Below, piece after piece: positions 36,932 to 44,731 of a DNA stretch of 64,000 bases (its first letter is position 1; each line of letters begins with the position of its first letter). The DNA comes from Desulfacinum infernum DSM 9756 (GTDB taxonomy: Bacteria; Desulfobacterota; Syntrophobacteria; Syntrophobacterales; DSM-9756). The DNA lies in the NCBI RefSeq assembly GCF_900129305.1, contig NZ_FQVB01000009.1, positions 62,001 to 126,000 of the forward strand. Reading direction: 5' to 3'. The notes under the pieces were generated by a model, which saw nothing but the letters and a program-made list of their open reading frames with translations, was not told the DNA's origin and ran no database searches. Both the position numbers and the translations under genes were made by a program.

Positions 36932-37663
36932 ATGGCCTTTTTGGACGTGCAACACGTAACCAAGCGGTTCGGGGGGCTCACGGCCGTTGCCGACGTGAGC
37001 TTCCAGATGGAGCAGGGAGAGATCGTGGGTCTCATCGGCCCCAACGGAGCGGGCAAGACCACGCTCTTCAATTTGATCGCCGGCACCTTTCCCTTCGATG
37101 AGGGCCGCATCGTCTTTGACGGCGAGCCGCTGAACGGACTGAAGCCCTACCATGTGTGCCGCCGGGGCATCGCCCGCACCTTTCAGATCACCCGCCCGTT
37201 TCTGGAGATGACCTGCTATGAGAACGTGGTGGTGGGGTTCATCGGCCGGGACGGCTTCACGGGGGAGACGCCGGAAAGGCGGCGCCGGGCCGAAGAAATC
37301 CTAAAGCTGGTGGGGCTGGACGAGTTCCTTCACACCCAGGCCCGCCATCTCAATCTCATCAACAAGAAAAAGTTGGAGATCGCCCGGGCCCTGGCCACCC
37401 GGCCCAAGCTCATTCTTTTGGACGAGGTGCTGGGGGGGCTCAACACGGGAGAAATGGTCCAGGCTTTGGACCTGATCCGGGCCATCCGGGACCGGTTCGG
37501 CGTGACGGTTCTCTGGATCGAGCACGTGATGGGCGCCTTGATGCAGGTGGTGGAGCGGCTGCTGGTGCTGGACGGCGGGCGCCTGATCTGCCAGGGAGAT
37601 CCGCAGACGGTGGTGCGGGATCCGCGCGTGATCGAAGCCTATCTGGGGGAAGCGGATGATTGA
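36932..37663 (+). CDS. livG: Branched-chain amino acid-type ABC transporter ATPase LivG
   Basis: 243 residues with Walker A GPNGAGKTTLFNLI, a signature-like LNLINKKKLEIARALAT, Walker B LILLDEVLGGLN and WIEHVMG as the switch. The LSGG signature is degenerate (LNLINKKK), a feature shared by a subset of LivG proteins. LivG and LivF form the heterodimeric motor. Confidence 0.95.
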   Translation: MAFLDVQHVTKRFGGLTAVADVSFQMEQGEIVGLIGPNGAGKTTLFNLIAGTFPFDEGRIVFDGEPLNGLKPYHVCRRGIARTFQITRPFLEMTCYENVVVGFIGRDGFTGETPERRRRAEEILKLVGLDEFLHTQARHLNLINKKKLEIARALATRPKLILLDEVLGGLNTGEMVQALDLIRAIRDRFGVTVLWIEHVMGALMQVVERLLVLDGGRLICQGDPQTVVRDPRVIEAYLGEADD

Positions 37664-38357
37664 GGTTCAGGATCTGCATGTCTTCATCGGTGAAAACAAG
37701 GTTCTGCACGGCGTCTCACTGGACGTTCGCCCCAAGGAAACCGTGGCCGTGGTGGGCGCCAACGGCGCGGGAAAAACCACGCTCATCCGCACCTTAATGG
37801 GTCTTCTCAAACCCGCCCGTGGAAAGGTGCTCCTGGACGGAACCGACATCGGCTCACTGGCGCCCCACGAAATCGCCCACCGGGGAATGGCCTGCGTTCC
37901 CGAAGGCCGCCGGGTTTTCAAGGACCTCACCGTCAGGGAAAACCTGGAAATGGGCGCCTTCCGAAAGGAGGCGCGAAGCCGCCTTTCGGAATCCTTCGAG
38001 TGGGTGACCGAGATGTTTCCCATCCTGCGGGAGCGTTGGAACCAGCGGGCGGGGACTCTTTCCGGCGGCGAACAGCAGATGCTGGCCATCGGCCGGGCGC
38101 TCATGGCAAGGCCCGTGGTGCTTCTCATCGACGAACTGTCCCTGGGCCTGGCGCCTTTGATCGTGAAGGACATCTTCGAGCAGCTCCGGCGGATCCGAAA
38201 GGAGATGACCGTGCTGCTGGTGGAACAAAACGTGGAGATGACCTTGAAAAACAGCGACCGCGCCTACGTGATGGAAACCGGGCGGCTGGTCCGCCACGGG
38301 CCGTCGGCGGAGCTTTTGGGCGATCCCAAGATCCGGGAAGCCTACCTGGGGCTGTAA
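37656..38357 (+). CDS. livF: Branched-chain amino acid-type ABC transporter ATPase LivF
   Basis: 233 residues with Walker A GANGAGKTTLIRTL, signature LSGGEQQMLAIGRAL, Walker B LLIDELSLGLAP and the family EGRRVFKDLTVRENL. Overlaps the livG stop by eight bases. Last gene of the Liv set. Confidence 0.95.
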   Translation: MIEVQDLHVFIGENKVLHGVSLDVRPKETVAVVGANGAGKTTLIRTLMGLLKPARGKVLLDGTDIGSLAPHEIAHRGMACVPEGRRVFKDLTVRENLEMGAFRKEARSRLSESFEWVTEMFPILRERWNQRAGTLSGGEQQMLAIGRALMARPVVLLIDELSLGLAPLIVKDIFEQLRRIRKEMTVLLVEQNVEMTLKNSDRAYVMETGRLVRHGPSAELLGDPKIREAYLGL

Positions 38358-38384
38358 CAGGGCCTCGACTCGGATCGCGCCCGG

Positions 38385-38604
38385 GAGCTTGTCCGGGAAT
38401 GATTCTACGAAACCTTCAAGGCCGGGGAATGTTTGTTCTCCTCGTAGCCGCGGGGCTTCAGCCCCGCGGAAAGGCTCATCGCAACTCCATGAAGTAACAG
38501 GAAATATGCGATGGCCTATGCAAGGCTCGGGGGTTCTTCCGCAGCCCTAAAGGGCTGCGCTACGAAAAAAGCGCTCACTCGCAGCGTTCTCGGACAGCCT
38601 CCTA
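38385..38604. repeat. MITE-like element, type II
   Basis: Second copy of the 20713-20930 element: GAGCTTGTCCGGGAAT, the CGTAGCCGCGGGGCTTCAGC hairpin, AACTCCATGAAGTAACAG, the CGCAGCCCTAAAGGGCTGCG hairpin and TTCTCGGACAGCCTCC. It abuts the next element. Confidence 0.75.
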
Positions 38605-38749
38605 GGAGCCTGTCCGACAATGGTACATTTGCCTCGTCCAACGCCCATTCGTCATCCCCGCGAAAGCGGGGATCCAGGATTTTCAGTGAGTTATGGACTC
38701 CCGCTTGCGCGGGAGTGACGGTTGCGGGAGTTCTCGGACAGCCTCCTAG
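38604..38749. repeat. MITE-like element, type I
   Basis: Same element as 672-813 with the hairpin interior inverted: GGAGCCTGTCCGACAAT, CCCCGCGAAAGCGGGG, CCCGCTTGCGCGGG and TTCTCGGACAGCCTCC. The junction with the upstream element forms a CCTCCTAGGAG palindrome. Confidence 0.75.
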
Positions 38750-38754
38750 AGGCG

Positions 38755-39055
38755 CTCCCGCAGCGTCTGCTCGAGCCTTCGGGCGCCTCGTTCGCGGTTC
38801 TTTTTCGCGCGAACCCACGTCACGGAGGTCCGCCATACGGAAGGATGAAACGCGCCCTTTAGAACCAGGGAGCTGTAGGAAGCCTAAACTGAGCGATTTT
38901 TTCTTCGGGAGTCTCTTACACCGCTTGATGAGCGGGCAGGGATAAACCCTGCCCCTACCCAATGGGTGGTCCGTGCCTTTTTGTAGGGGCGGGCTTTATG
39001 CCCGCCCTTCAGGACCTGTCCATGAGAAAGAATCGTCCAATTCAGGTGAAAGGCA
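38755..39055. repeat. Composite REP-like repeats
   Basis: At about 38880-38930 a block matching 26881-26930 inverted (TGAGCGATTTTTTCTTCGGG), then GAGCGGGCAGGGATAAACC and a GTAGGGGCGGGCTTTATGCC copy with the AATCGTCCAATTC flank (38985-39045). No gene is seen up to the MoaD-like stop at 39130. Confidence 0.7.
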
Positions 39056-39129
39056 CAAGATCCTGTTGAACAAAACACGCGGCCGCCGGGTGGGTGAAAG
39101 CGGTCGTAGGGGTTTGGGACACGATCCCT

Positions 39130-39363
39130 TTAGCCCCCTTCCAGGGGAGGGAAAAAGACCAGGTGGTCGCCTTCCTTGAGGGGCGTGTGGGCGGGGCGGG
39201 CCCGGCCGTTCACGATGAGGATGATGGGTTTGTCCATGGGAACGCCCAGGGTTTCCAGCACGTCCCGGATGACGGCGCCTTCGGGAACCTCCATCAACTT
39301 GTCTTGAGGCAGGTGTTCCGTGTAGGTTCGATAAGTGGCGAAACTTTCCACGCGGATCTTCAT
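39130..39363 (-). CDS. MoaD/ThiS-family small sulfur carrier
   Basis: 77 residues ending in PPLEGG, the C-terminal Gly-Gly that is adenylated and thiocarboxylated in MoaD and ThiS. VPEGAVIRDVLETLGVPMDKP and LIVNGR fit the ubiquitin-like fold. Such genes are often found next to AOR genes, where the carrier is thought to supply the tungstopterin dithiolene sulfur. AOR starts about 540 bases away on the opposite strand. A dedicated MoaD for the W cofactor is the best reading; a ThiS role is possible. Confidence 0.85.
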   Translation of the reverse strand: MKIRVESFATYRTYTEHLPQDKLMEVPEGAVIRDVLETLGVPMDKPIILIVNGRARPAHTPLKEGDHLVFFPPLEGG

Positions 39364-39900
39364 GTCGGCACCATTCGGGTGATGGGTTGGTTCATTTGGG
39401 GGCGAGCCCCTTTTCGGAGTTCTTTATAGCCGGAGGCCGCCGGGTCCGTGAACTGTAAACCGGAATCCGTGAACCGTGAGCCGTAGGACGTAATCCGTGA
39501 ACCGTAGTCCGTGTTTCGCCCTTTGGGGAAAGGGACGGGCAAAGAACGACGGGTGACGGGCCTATGGATCCTCGGATTACGGACAGCGGATCACGGGCCA
39601 TCCCCCACGGCCTCCCTTTTGAAAAAAGGGGAGAATCGGCCCCGGGTTGCCCTTTGGGACGAGGGGTCCGTCCGGCGTACGCGGATTCTCCCGCAGCCCT
39701 GAAGGGCTGCGCTACGAAAAAAGCGGCCATCGCCGGCGTTTTCAGATTAGGGGCAACGCCTTGCGGGCCTCGGACCCCGGATCCCGGACCACCGATCCCG
39801 GCGAACGGATAACGACTCACGACTCACGGTTCCCGGACAACGGTTCCCGGACAACGGCTCACGGACAACGGATCACGGATAACGGACAAGGAGGACGCTC
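39364..39900. repeat. Heptamer arrays and a type II element fragment upstream of AOR
   Basis: 7-bp units at 39441-39517 (GTGAACC, GTAATCC, GTAGTCC) and at 39771-39890 (GACAACG, GTTCCCG, GCTCACG, GATAACG), the second array ending at the AOR ribosome site. 39690-39748 matches the right end of the type II MITE-like element (CGCAGCCCTGAAGGGCTGCG). No gene and no clear promoter. Confidence 0.75.
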
Positions 39901-41730
39901 ATGGGATGGATGGGAAAAATCCTTCGGGTCAACCTGACGGAAGGCGCCACGGCGGTGGAGGAACTGGATCGGCAGAAGGCCGTGGATTACGTGGGAGGCC
40001 GCGGTCTGGGCACCCGGTTCCTGCTGGATGAGGTGGATCCCACCTGCGATCCGCTTTCTCCCGAAAACAAGCTCATCTTCCTCACCGGGCCCCTGACGGG
40101 CACGGGAACCCCCACCGGCGCCCGCTACATGGTCATGACCAAGTCGCCGCTCACCGGCGCTCTCACCTGCTCCAACGCCGGCGGCCAATTCCCCACCATG
40201 CTCAAGAAGGCCGGCTTCGACGGCATCATCTTCGAGGGGCGTGCTGAAAAACCGGTCTATCTCTGGGTGGAAGAAGGCCGCGCCGAACTGCGCAGCGCCG
40301 AACACCTGTGGGGCCGCGACACCCACGAAACGGACCGGATGCTCCGGGAAGAAACCCGAAAGGAGGCCCGCACGGCCGTCATCGGACCGGCGGGAGAACG
40401 GGGAGTTCTCTTTGCCTCCATCATGAACGACAAGGACCGGGCCGCCGGCCGATCGGGCGTGGGAGCCGTCATGGGTTCCAAGAACCTCAAGGGCGTGGCC
40501 GTCTTCGGCACCCAAAAGGTTCCCATCCACGATCCGGAAGGGTTCAAGAAGGTGGTCAAGGAGATCATGGCGGGTTTCAAGGAGCAGACCAAGGACGGAC
40601 CGCCGCCCCTTCGCATCTACGGGACGCCCATCACGTCCACGGGCACCCAGAACGTGGGGGCTTACCCCACCCGGAACTTTCAGCAGGGAACCTTTGAACA
40701 CTGGCAGGACATCGGCGGCGAGGCGCTCACGGAAAAGTACCTGGTGCGGGCCAAGGCCTGCTTCAGCTGTCCCATCGCCTGCGGGCGGGTGACCCGGGTG
40801 GCGGAAGGTCCCTTCCAGGGCGAAGGGGAAGGCCCCGAATACGAAACGGTGTACGCCCTCGGGAGCAACTGCGGCGTGCGGGACCTGGCCGCCGTGATCA
40901 AGGCCAACTACATCTGCAACGAAATGGGAATGGACACCATCACCATGGGGGCCACCATCGCCTGCGCCATGGAGATGTTCGAAAAGGGCATTCTGGACGA
41001 AAAGACCGTCGGGCGGCCGCTTCCCTTCGGCGATGCGGAGGCCATGGTGGACATGGTCCGGAAGACCGCCGCCCGGGAGGGCTTCGGAAACGACCTGGCC
41101 CTGGGCAGCCTGCGGCTCGCCGCCAAATACGGATGTCCGGAACTGGCCATGGTGTCCAAGGGGCAGGAGTTCGCCGGCTACGAACCCCGGGCGGAAAAGG
41201 GCATGGGGCTCGCCTACGCCACTTCGCCCATCGGAGCCAGCCACATGCGGGGCGATCCCGCCTACATCGAAATCATCGGCGTGCCCATGCTGGTGGATCC
41301 CTTGAGCTGGGAGGACAAGCCCCAGATCGTGAAAGACTGGCAGGATGTGTTCGCCCTCATCGACTCGGCGGGCCTGTGCGTCTTCTTTACCGTGCGCAAC
41401 CTGGTCTCCAAGACCAAGGATATCCGGCCGGTGCGCATCCTGGAACTCCTCAACACCGCCACCGGGGCCGGCTACACCATGGAATCCCTCATGACGGCCG
41501 CCGAGCGGATCATCAACGCGGAAAGGATCTTCCTCAACAAGGCGGGCCTGGACGCCAAGGACGACACGCTGCCTCCGCGCATGACCCGCGAACCCATGCC
41601 CACGGGGCCCGCCAAGGGCCACGTGTGCGAGCTGGACAAGATGCTCCCCATCTACTACCGACTGAGAGAATGGGACGAAAACGGCCGGCCCACCCCCGCC
41701 CTGCTCCGGCGGCTCGGGCTGGCCGACTGA
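39901..41730 (+). CDS. aor: Tungsten-dependent aldehyde ferredoxin oxidoreductase
   Basis: 609 residues, the usual AOR length. The N-terminal domain has GGRGLGTRFLLDEVDP and GARYMVMTKSPLTGALTCSN, where the two pterins bind. CFSCPIACGR gives three of the [4Fe-4S] cysteines and DSAGLCVFFTVRN the fourth. The enzyme oxidises aldehydes to acids with ferredoxin, or reduces acids with surplus reduced ferredoxin, in the cytoplasm. ACAAGGAGGACGCTC precedes ATG 39901. It lacks the palindromic operator found at the other metal-enzyme genes, so its control is probably separate. Confidence 0.95.
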   Translation: MGWMGKILRVNLTEGATAVEELDRQKAVDYVGGRGLGTRFLLDEVDPTCDPLSPENKLIFLTGPLTGTGTPTGARYMVMTKSPLTGALTCSNAGGQFPTMLKKAGFDGIIFEGRAEKPVYLWVEEGRAELRSAEHLWGRDTHETDRMLREETRKEARTAVIGPAGERGVLFASIMNDKDRAAGRSGVGAVMGSKNLKGVAVFGTQKVPIHDPEGFKKVVKEIMAGFKEQTKDGPPPLRIYGTPITSTGTQNVGAYPTRNFQQGTFEHWQDIGGEALTEKYLVRAKACFSCPIACGRVTRVAEGPFQGEGEGPEYETVYALGSNCGVRDLAAVIKANYICNEMGMDTITMGATIACAMEMFEKGILDEKTVGRPLPFGDAEAMVDMVRKTAAREGFGNDLALGSLRLAAKYGCPELAMVSKGQEFAGYEPRAEKGMGLAYATSPIGASHMRGDPAYIEIIGVPMLVDPLSWEDKPQIVKDWQDVFALIDSAGLCVFFTVRNLVSKTKDIRPVRILELLNTATGAGYTMESLMTAAERIINAERIFLNKAGLDAKDDTLPPRMTREPMPTGPAKGHVCELDKMLPIYYRLREWDENGRPTPALLRRLGLAD

Positions 41731-41763
41731 TGGCCCTGGGATGGGGCAAGAAGGGGGGACGTC

Positions 41764-42225
41764 GTGCACGGACTGCGGCGAAAGGATCGGGAGATGGAAA
41801 CGGCGAAAGCGGAACGGTTGCTTGCGGAAGGGGTGTACGGCGTGCTTTCCACGGCGGACGGGAGCGGTCAGCCCTATGGGATTCCCTTGAATTATGTGTT
41901 CCGGGACGGGGCCGTCTACTTTCACTGCGCCCGGTTCGGCCACAAGCTGGACAACCTGGCGGCGAATCCCCGGGTGTCCTTCTGTGTGGTGGGTAAAGCC
42001 CGGGTGCTGCCGGAGCAGTTCAGCACGGAATACGAAAGCGTGGTGGCCTTCGGGGAAGCGCGGGAGGTGGAGGGCGAGGAGAAGGAGCGCGCCCTGGTGT
42101 GGCTCCTGGAAAAGTATTCGCCCGATTATCTGGAAGAAGGCCGGGCCTACATCGCCCGGGAGGGCGCCGCCGCCAAGGTGATCCGAATCGACGTGAGCCG
42201 CCTCACGGGAAAGGCCGCAAGTTAG
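41764..42225 (+). CDS. Pyridoxamine 5'-phosphate oxidase-fold FMN-binding protein (NimA-like)
   Basis: 153 residues from GTG 41764, kept because HGLRRKDREMETAKAERLL matches the start of nitroimidazole-resistance-type family members. GVLSTADGSGQPYGIPLNYV and FHCARFGHKLDNLAANPRVSF (two stretches) give the split-barrel flavin site. These proteins reduce nitro compounds or bind FMN or heme with unknown substrates. It follows aor by 33 bases and may be co-transcribed. Confidence 0.85.
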   Translation: MHGLRRKDREMETAKAERLLAEGVYGVLSTADGSGQPYGIPLNYVFRDGAVYFHCARFGHKLDNLAANPRVSFCVVGKARVLPEQFSTEYESVVAFGEAREVEGEEKERALVWLLEKYSPDYLEEGRAYIAREGAAAKVIRIDVSRLTGKAAS

Positions 42226-42457
42226 GCACGGAAAGGCACCGCAGAGACGCAGAGGGCACGGAGAGGACGCACAAGTGCCGGGGCGCTGAGACGCCGCCCC
42301 GGCACGCGCTTCGCCCCTTCGGGGAAGGCTGATTGGTCCGACGGCGTCCCAAAGGGCGGAGCTTGAGCCGCGCCGCCCTTCTCAGCGGTGCGGCTCAAAA
42401 GGGGCTCCTCTGCGGTCTCTGCGCCTCTGCGGTGAGTTTTTCCCACCGCTGCGACCG

Positions 42458-44461
42458 CTACAGGTTCCGGCCCGCCTCGAATCCCTGATGGACGGCGTCG
42501 AAGGCCTTGCCCACCCGGCCGGCGTCCCCCACCACGTGCACCGAAAGGCCCTTTGCCCGGAGTCGCTCCTCCAGGGGGTTGAACGGGCGGGATCCGGCGG
42601 CCATCACCACCGTATCGCACGGCACGTCCCGCGTTTCCCCTTCCGGGGTTTCGATCCGGACTCCCTCCGGCGTGATCTCCAGCGCCTTGGTGGACTTGTA
42701 AACCTTCACGCCGTGCAGAGCCATGTTTTGCAGCATGGCCCACCGGGTGCTTCGGCCGATGTCTTTTCCCACCGAATCGAGCATCTCCACCACGGCGATT
42801 TCCTTGGTGCCGCGAACGGCCAGCCGGAAGAGTTCCTGGGGATCTTCGGCTTGGGCCAGGGCCAGGAACTTCAGGGCCTCGCCGGAAAGGGTTCCCCGCT
42901 GGGCCAGGTAGAGGGCCGTCTCTACGCCCACGGCGCCGCCGCCGATGACCATCACCCGGCGTCCGGCAAAGACCTTGCCCGCCAGCACGTCCCAGGCCTG
43001 GACCACGTGCGGCAGATCGCTTCCAGGGATGGGCGGGGTCAGGGGCTCCGCGCCGGTGGCGAGAACCACCTCGTCGGGCTTTTCCTCATCGATCACGGCT
43101 TCCGTCACTTCCGTGTTGAGCACCACCCGGACGCCCCGCACGGCCAGTTGGGCCGCCAGGTCCTTGGCCAGCTCCGAAAATTCGGATCGGCCCGGAGGGG
43201 CCGCCGCCAGCCACAACTGCCCGCCCAGGCGGTCGGAACGTTCGTAGAGCACCACGTCGTGGCCGCGGTCGTGGGCCGCCAGCGCGGCGCTCATGCCGCC
43301 CGGGCCTCCGCCCGCCACCAGCACCTTCTTTTTCGCCGGGGCCTTCTCCACCCGCCGGTCCCTTTCATGGCCCGCCAGGGGGTTGCACAGGCATTCCACG
43401 GACTTCATCTTGAACAGGTTGTCGAAGCACCCCTGAGCGCAGGCGATGCAATGGACGATCTCGTGTTCCCGGCCCGTTCTCGCCTTTTCTGGAAGACGGG
43501 GGTCGGCGATGAGGCTCCGGCCCATGGCCACCAGGTCGCACATGTCGTCGGCGATGAGCTCCCGGGCCACCCGGGGATCATTGATCCGGTGACCGGCGAT
43601 CACGGGAACGGTGACGCGCTCCTTGATGAGCCGGGCCAGGTAGGCGAAGGCGCCCCGGGGGACGTCCGCCACGATCTGCGGCACCCGGGCTTCATGCCAG
43701 CCCACGTTGATGTTGAGCGCATCGGCGCCGTGGCCCACCAGAGCTTCGGCGAAGGCCGCCAGATCCTTTCGGCCCACCCCTCCCGGCATGAAGTCGTTTC
43801 CGTTGGTGCGCACCAGAATGGGAAAGTCCGGCCCCACGGCGTTTCGGACCGCGCAGATCACTTCCAGGCCGAAGCGCATCCGGCCGTTCAGGTCCCCGCC
43901 GTATTCATCGGTCCTTTGGTTGGTGAGCGGCGAGAGAAACTCGCTGATGAGGTAGCCGGTGCCGCACAGGATCTCCACGGCGTCGAAGCCGGCTTCCTTC
44001 ACCCGGCGGGCGGCCTGGGCGAAGCGATCCACGACGGCCTGGATTTCCTCCACCGTGAGTTCCCGCGGGGTCTCGCCCGTGAGGCGCGAAGGCACCGGGG
44101 ACGGAGCCACCGGCTGCTTTCCGCCCATGAAGACGCTGGGGTTGTAGCGCCCGGCGTGGTTGAGCTGCACGGCGGCGAGCGATCCGTTTTCCCGGATGGC
44201 CCTGGCCAGTCGCGAAAGGCCGTCCACGAAGGCGTCGTGGTGGGCGCCGATGTTTCCCGGGCTTCCCGACTGCTCGTCCACGGTGGCGTAGCCCACGCAG
44301 ATGAGGCCCGGGCCGCCCCGGGCCCGTTCGGCGTAGAAGTCCACCAGGCGGTCGGTCACCTGGAAGTTTTTGGCCATGTTGAGGTGCATGGCCGGCATGA
44401 CGATGCGGTTGGGAATCTCCAGCGTGTTGATGCGAATGGGTTGAAACAAGGGATCTTTCAT
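42458..44461 (-). CDS. NADH:flavin oxidoreductase / 2,4-dienoyl-CoA reductase-like (FadH-type)
   Basis: 667 residues from ATG 44461. Residues 1-330 form an old-yellow-enzyme TIM barrel (AVQLNHAGRY, SPLTNQRTDEYGG), C-x2-C-x3-C-x11-C in CIACAQGCFDNLFKMKSVEC binds a [4Fe-4S] cluster, and KKKVLVAGGGPGGMSAALAA and RRVMVIGGGAVGVE are the two FAD/NADH-binding loops. Organisation is that of bacterial FadH and of BaiCD-type enoate or flavin-linked reductases. It acts in the cytoplasm on enoyl-CoA or enone substrates; the exact one is unknown. Divergent from the formate dehydrogenase gene by about 270 bases. Confidence 0.93.
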   Translation of the reverse strand: MKDPLFQPIRINTLEIPNRIVMPAMHLNMAKNFQVTDRLVDFYAERARGGPGLICVGYATVDEQSGSPGNIGAHHDAFVDGLSRLARAIRENGSLAAVQLNHAGRYNPSVFMGGKQPVAPSPVPSRLTGETPRELTVEEIQAVVDRFAQAARRVKEAGFDAVEILCGTGYLISEFLSPLTNQRTDEYGGDLNGRMRFGLEVICAVRNAVGPDFPILVRTNGNDFMPGGVGRKDLAAFAEALVGHGADALNINVGWHEARVPQIVADVPRGAFAYLARLIKERVTVPVIAGHRINDPRVARELIADDMCDLVAMGRSLIADPRLPEKARTGREHEIVHCIACAQGCFDNLFKMKSVECLCNPLAGHERDRRVEKAPAKKKVLVAGGGPGGMSAALAAHDRGHDVVLYERSDRLGGQLWLAAAPPGRSEFSELAKDLAAQLAVRGVRVVLNTEVTEAVIDEEKPDEVVLATGAEPLTPPIPGSDLPHVVQAWDVLAGKVFAGRRVMVIGGGAVGVETALYLAQRGTLSGEALKFLALAQAEDPQELFRLAVRGTKEIAVVEMLDSVGKDIGRSTRWAMLQNMALHGVKVYKSTKALEITPEGVRIETPEGETRDVPCDTVVMAAGSRPFNPLEERLRAKGLSVHVVGDAGRVGKAFDAVHQGFEAGRNL

Positions 44462-44630
44462 CGGCTTCCCCTCCTTGGAATGAGCCTCAATGCGGCTGTG
44501 ACATGCGCCGGCCACCCGCCCCTCCCGGGCCCGGCGCCCAGCACCGTAGATCATCGTCCGCCGATTGACAAGACCGGCGCCACCCCTTTTCCTTCGACGC
44601 CCGTACCGGTGCCCCTGTGGATCCGGAGGC

Positions 44631-44673
44631 TTGACGGCCGGAGGATTTCGGATATTATGTCATGCCTGACATA
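44631..44673 (+). promoter_or_regulatory. Promoter with ModE-like palindrome, fdhA-1
   Basis: TTGACG (44631-44636), 16 bases, TATTAT (44653-44658). The palindrome TATGTCA-TGCC-TGACATA occupies 44656-44673 and is a perfect inverted repeat overlapping the -10 box, the geometry of a repressor site. It reads toward the fdhA-1 start 58 bases on. Confidence 0.8.
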
Positions 44674-44731
44674 TATGGTGCGGTGGCCCGCGGGCCGCAC
44701 CGGGGCTCAACGCTCTTAAAGGGAGATACCC

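Noticed and set aside
42488-44719. A 743-codon plus-strand open frame opposite the FadH-like gene
   Set aside because: Shadow frame of a high-GC gene; the minus-strand protein has all OYE and FAD motifs.
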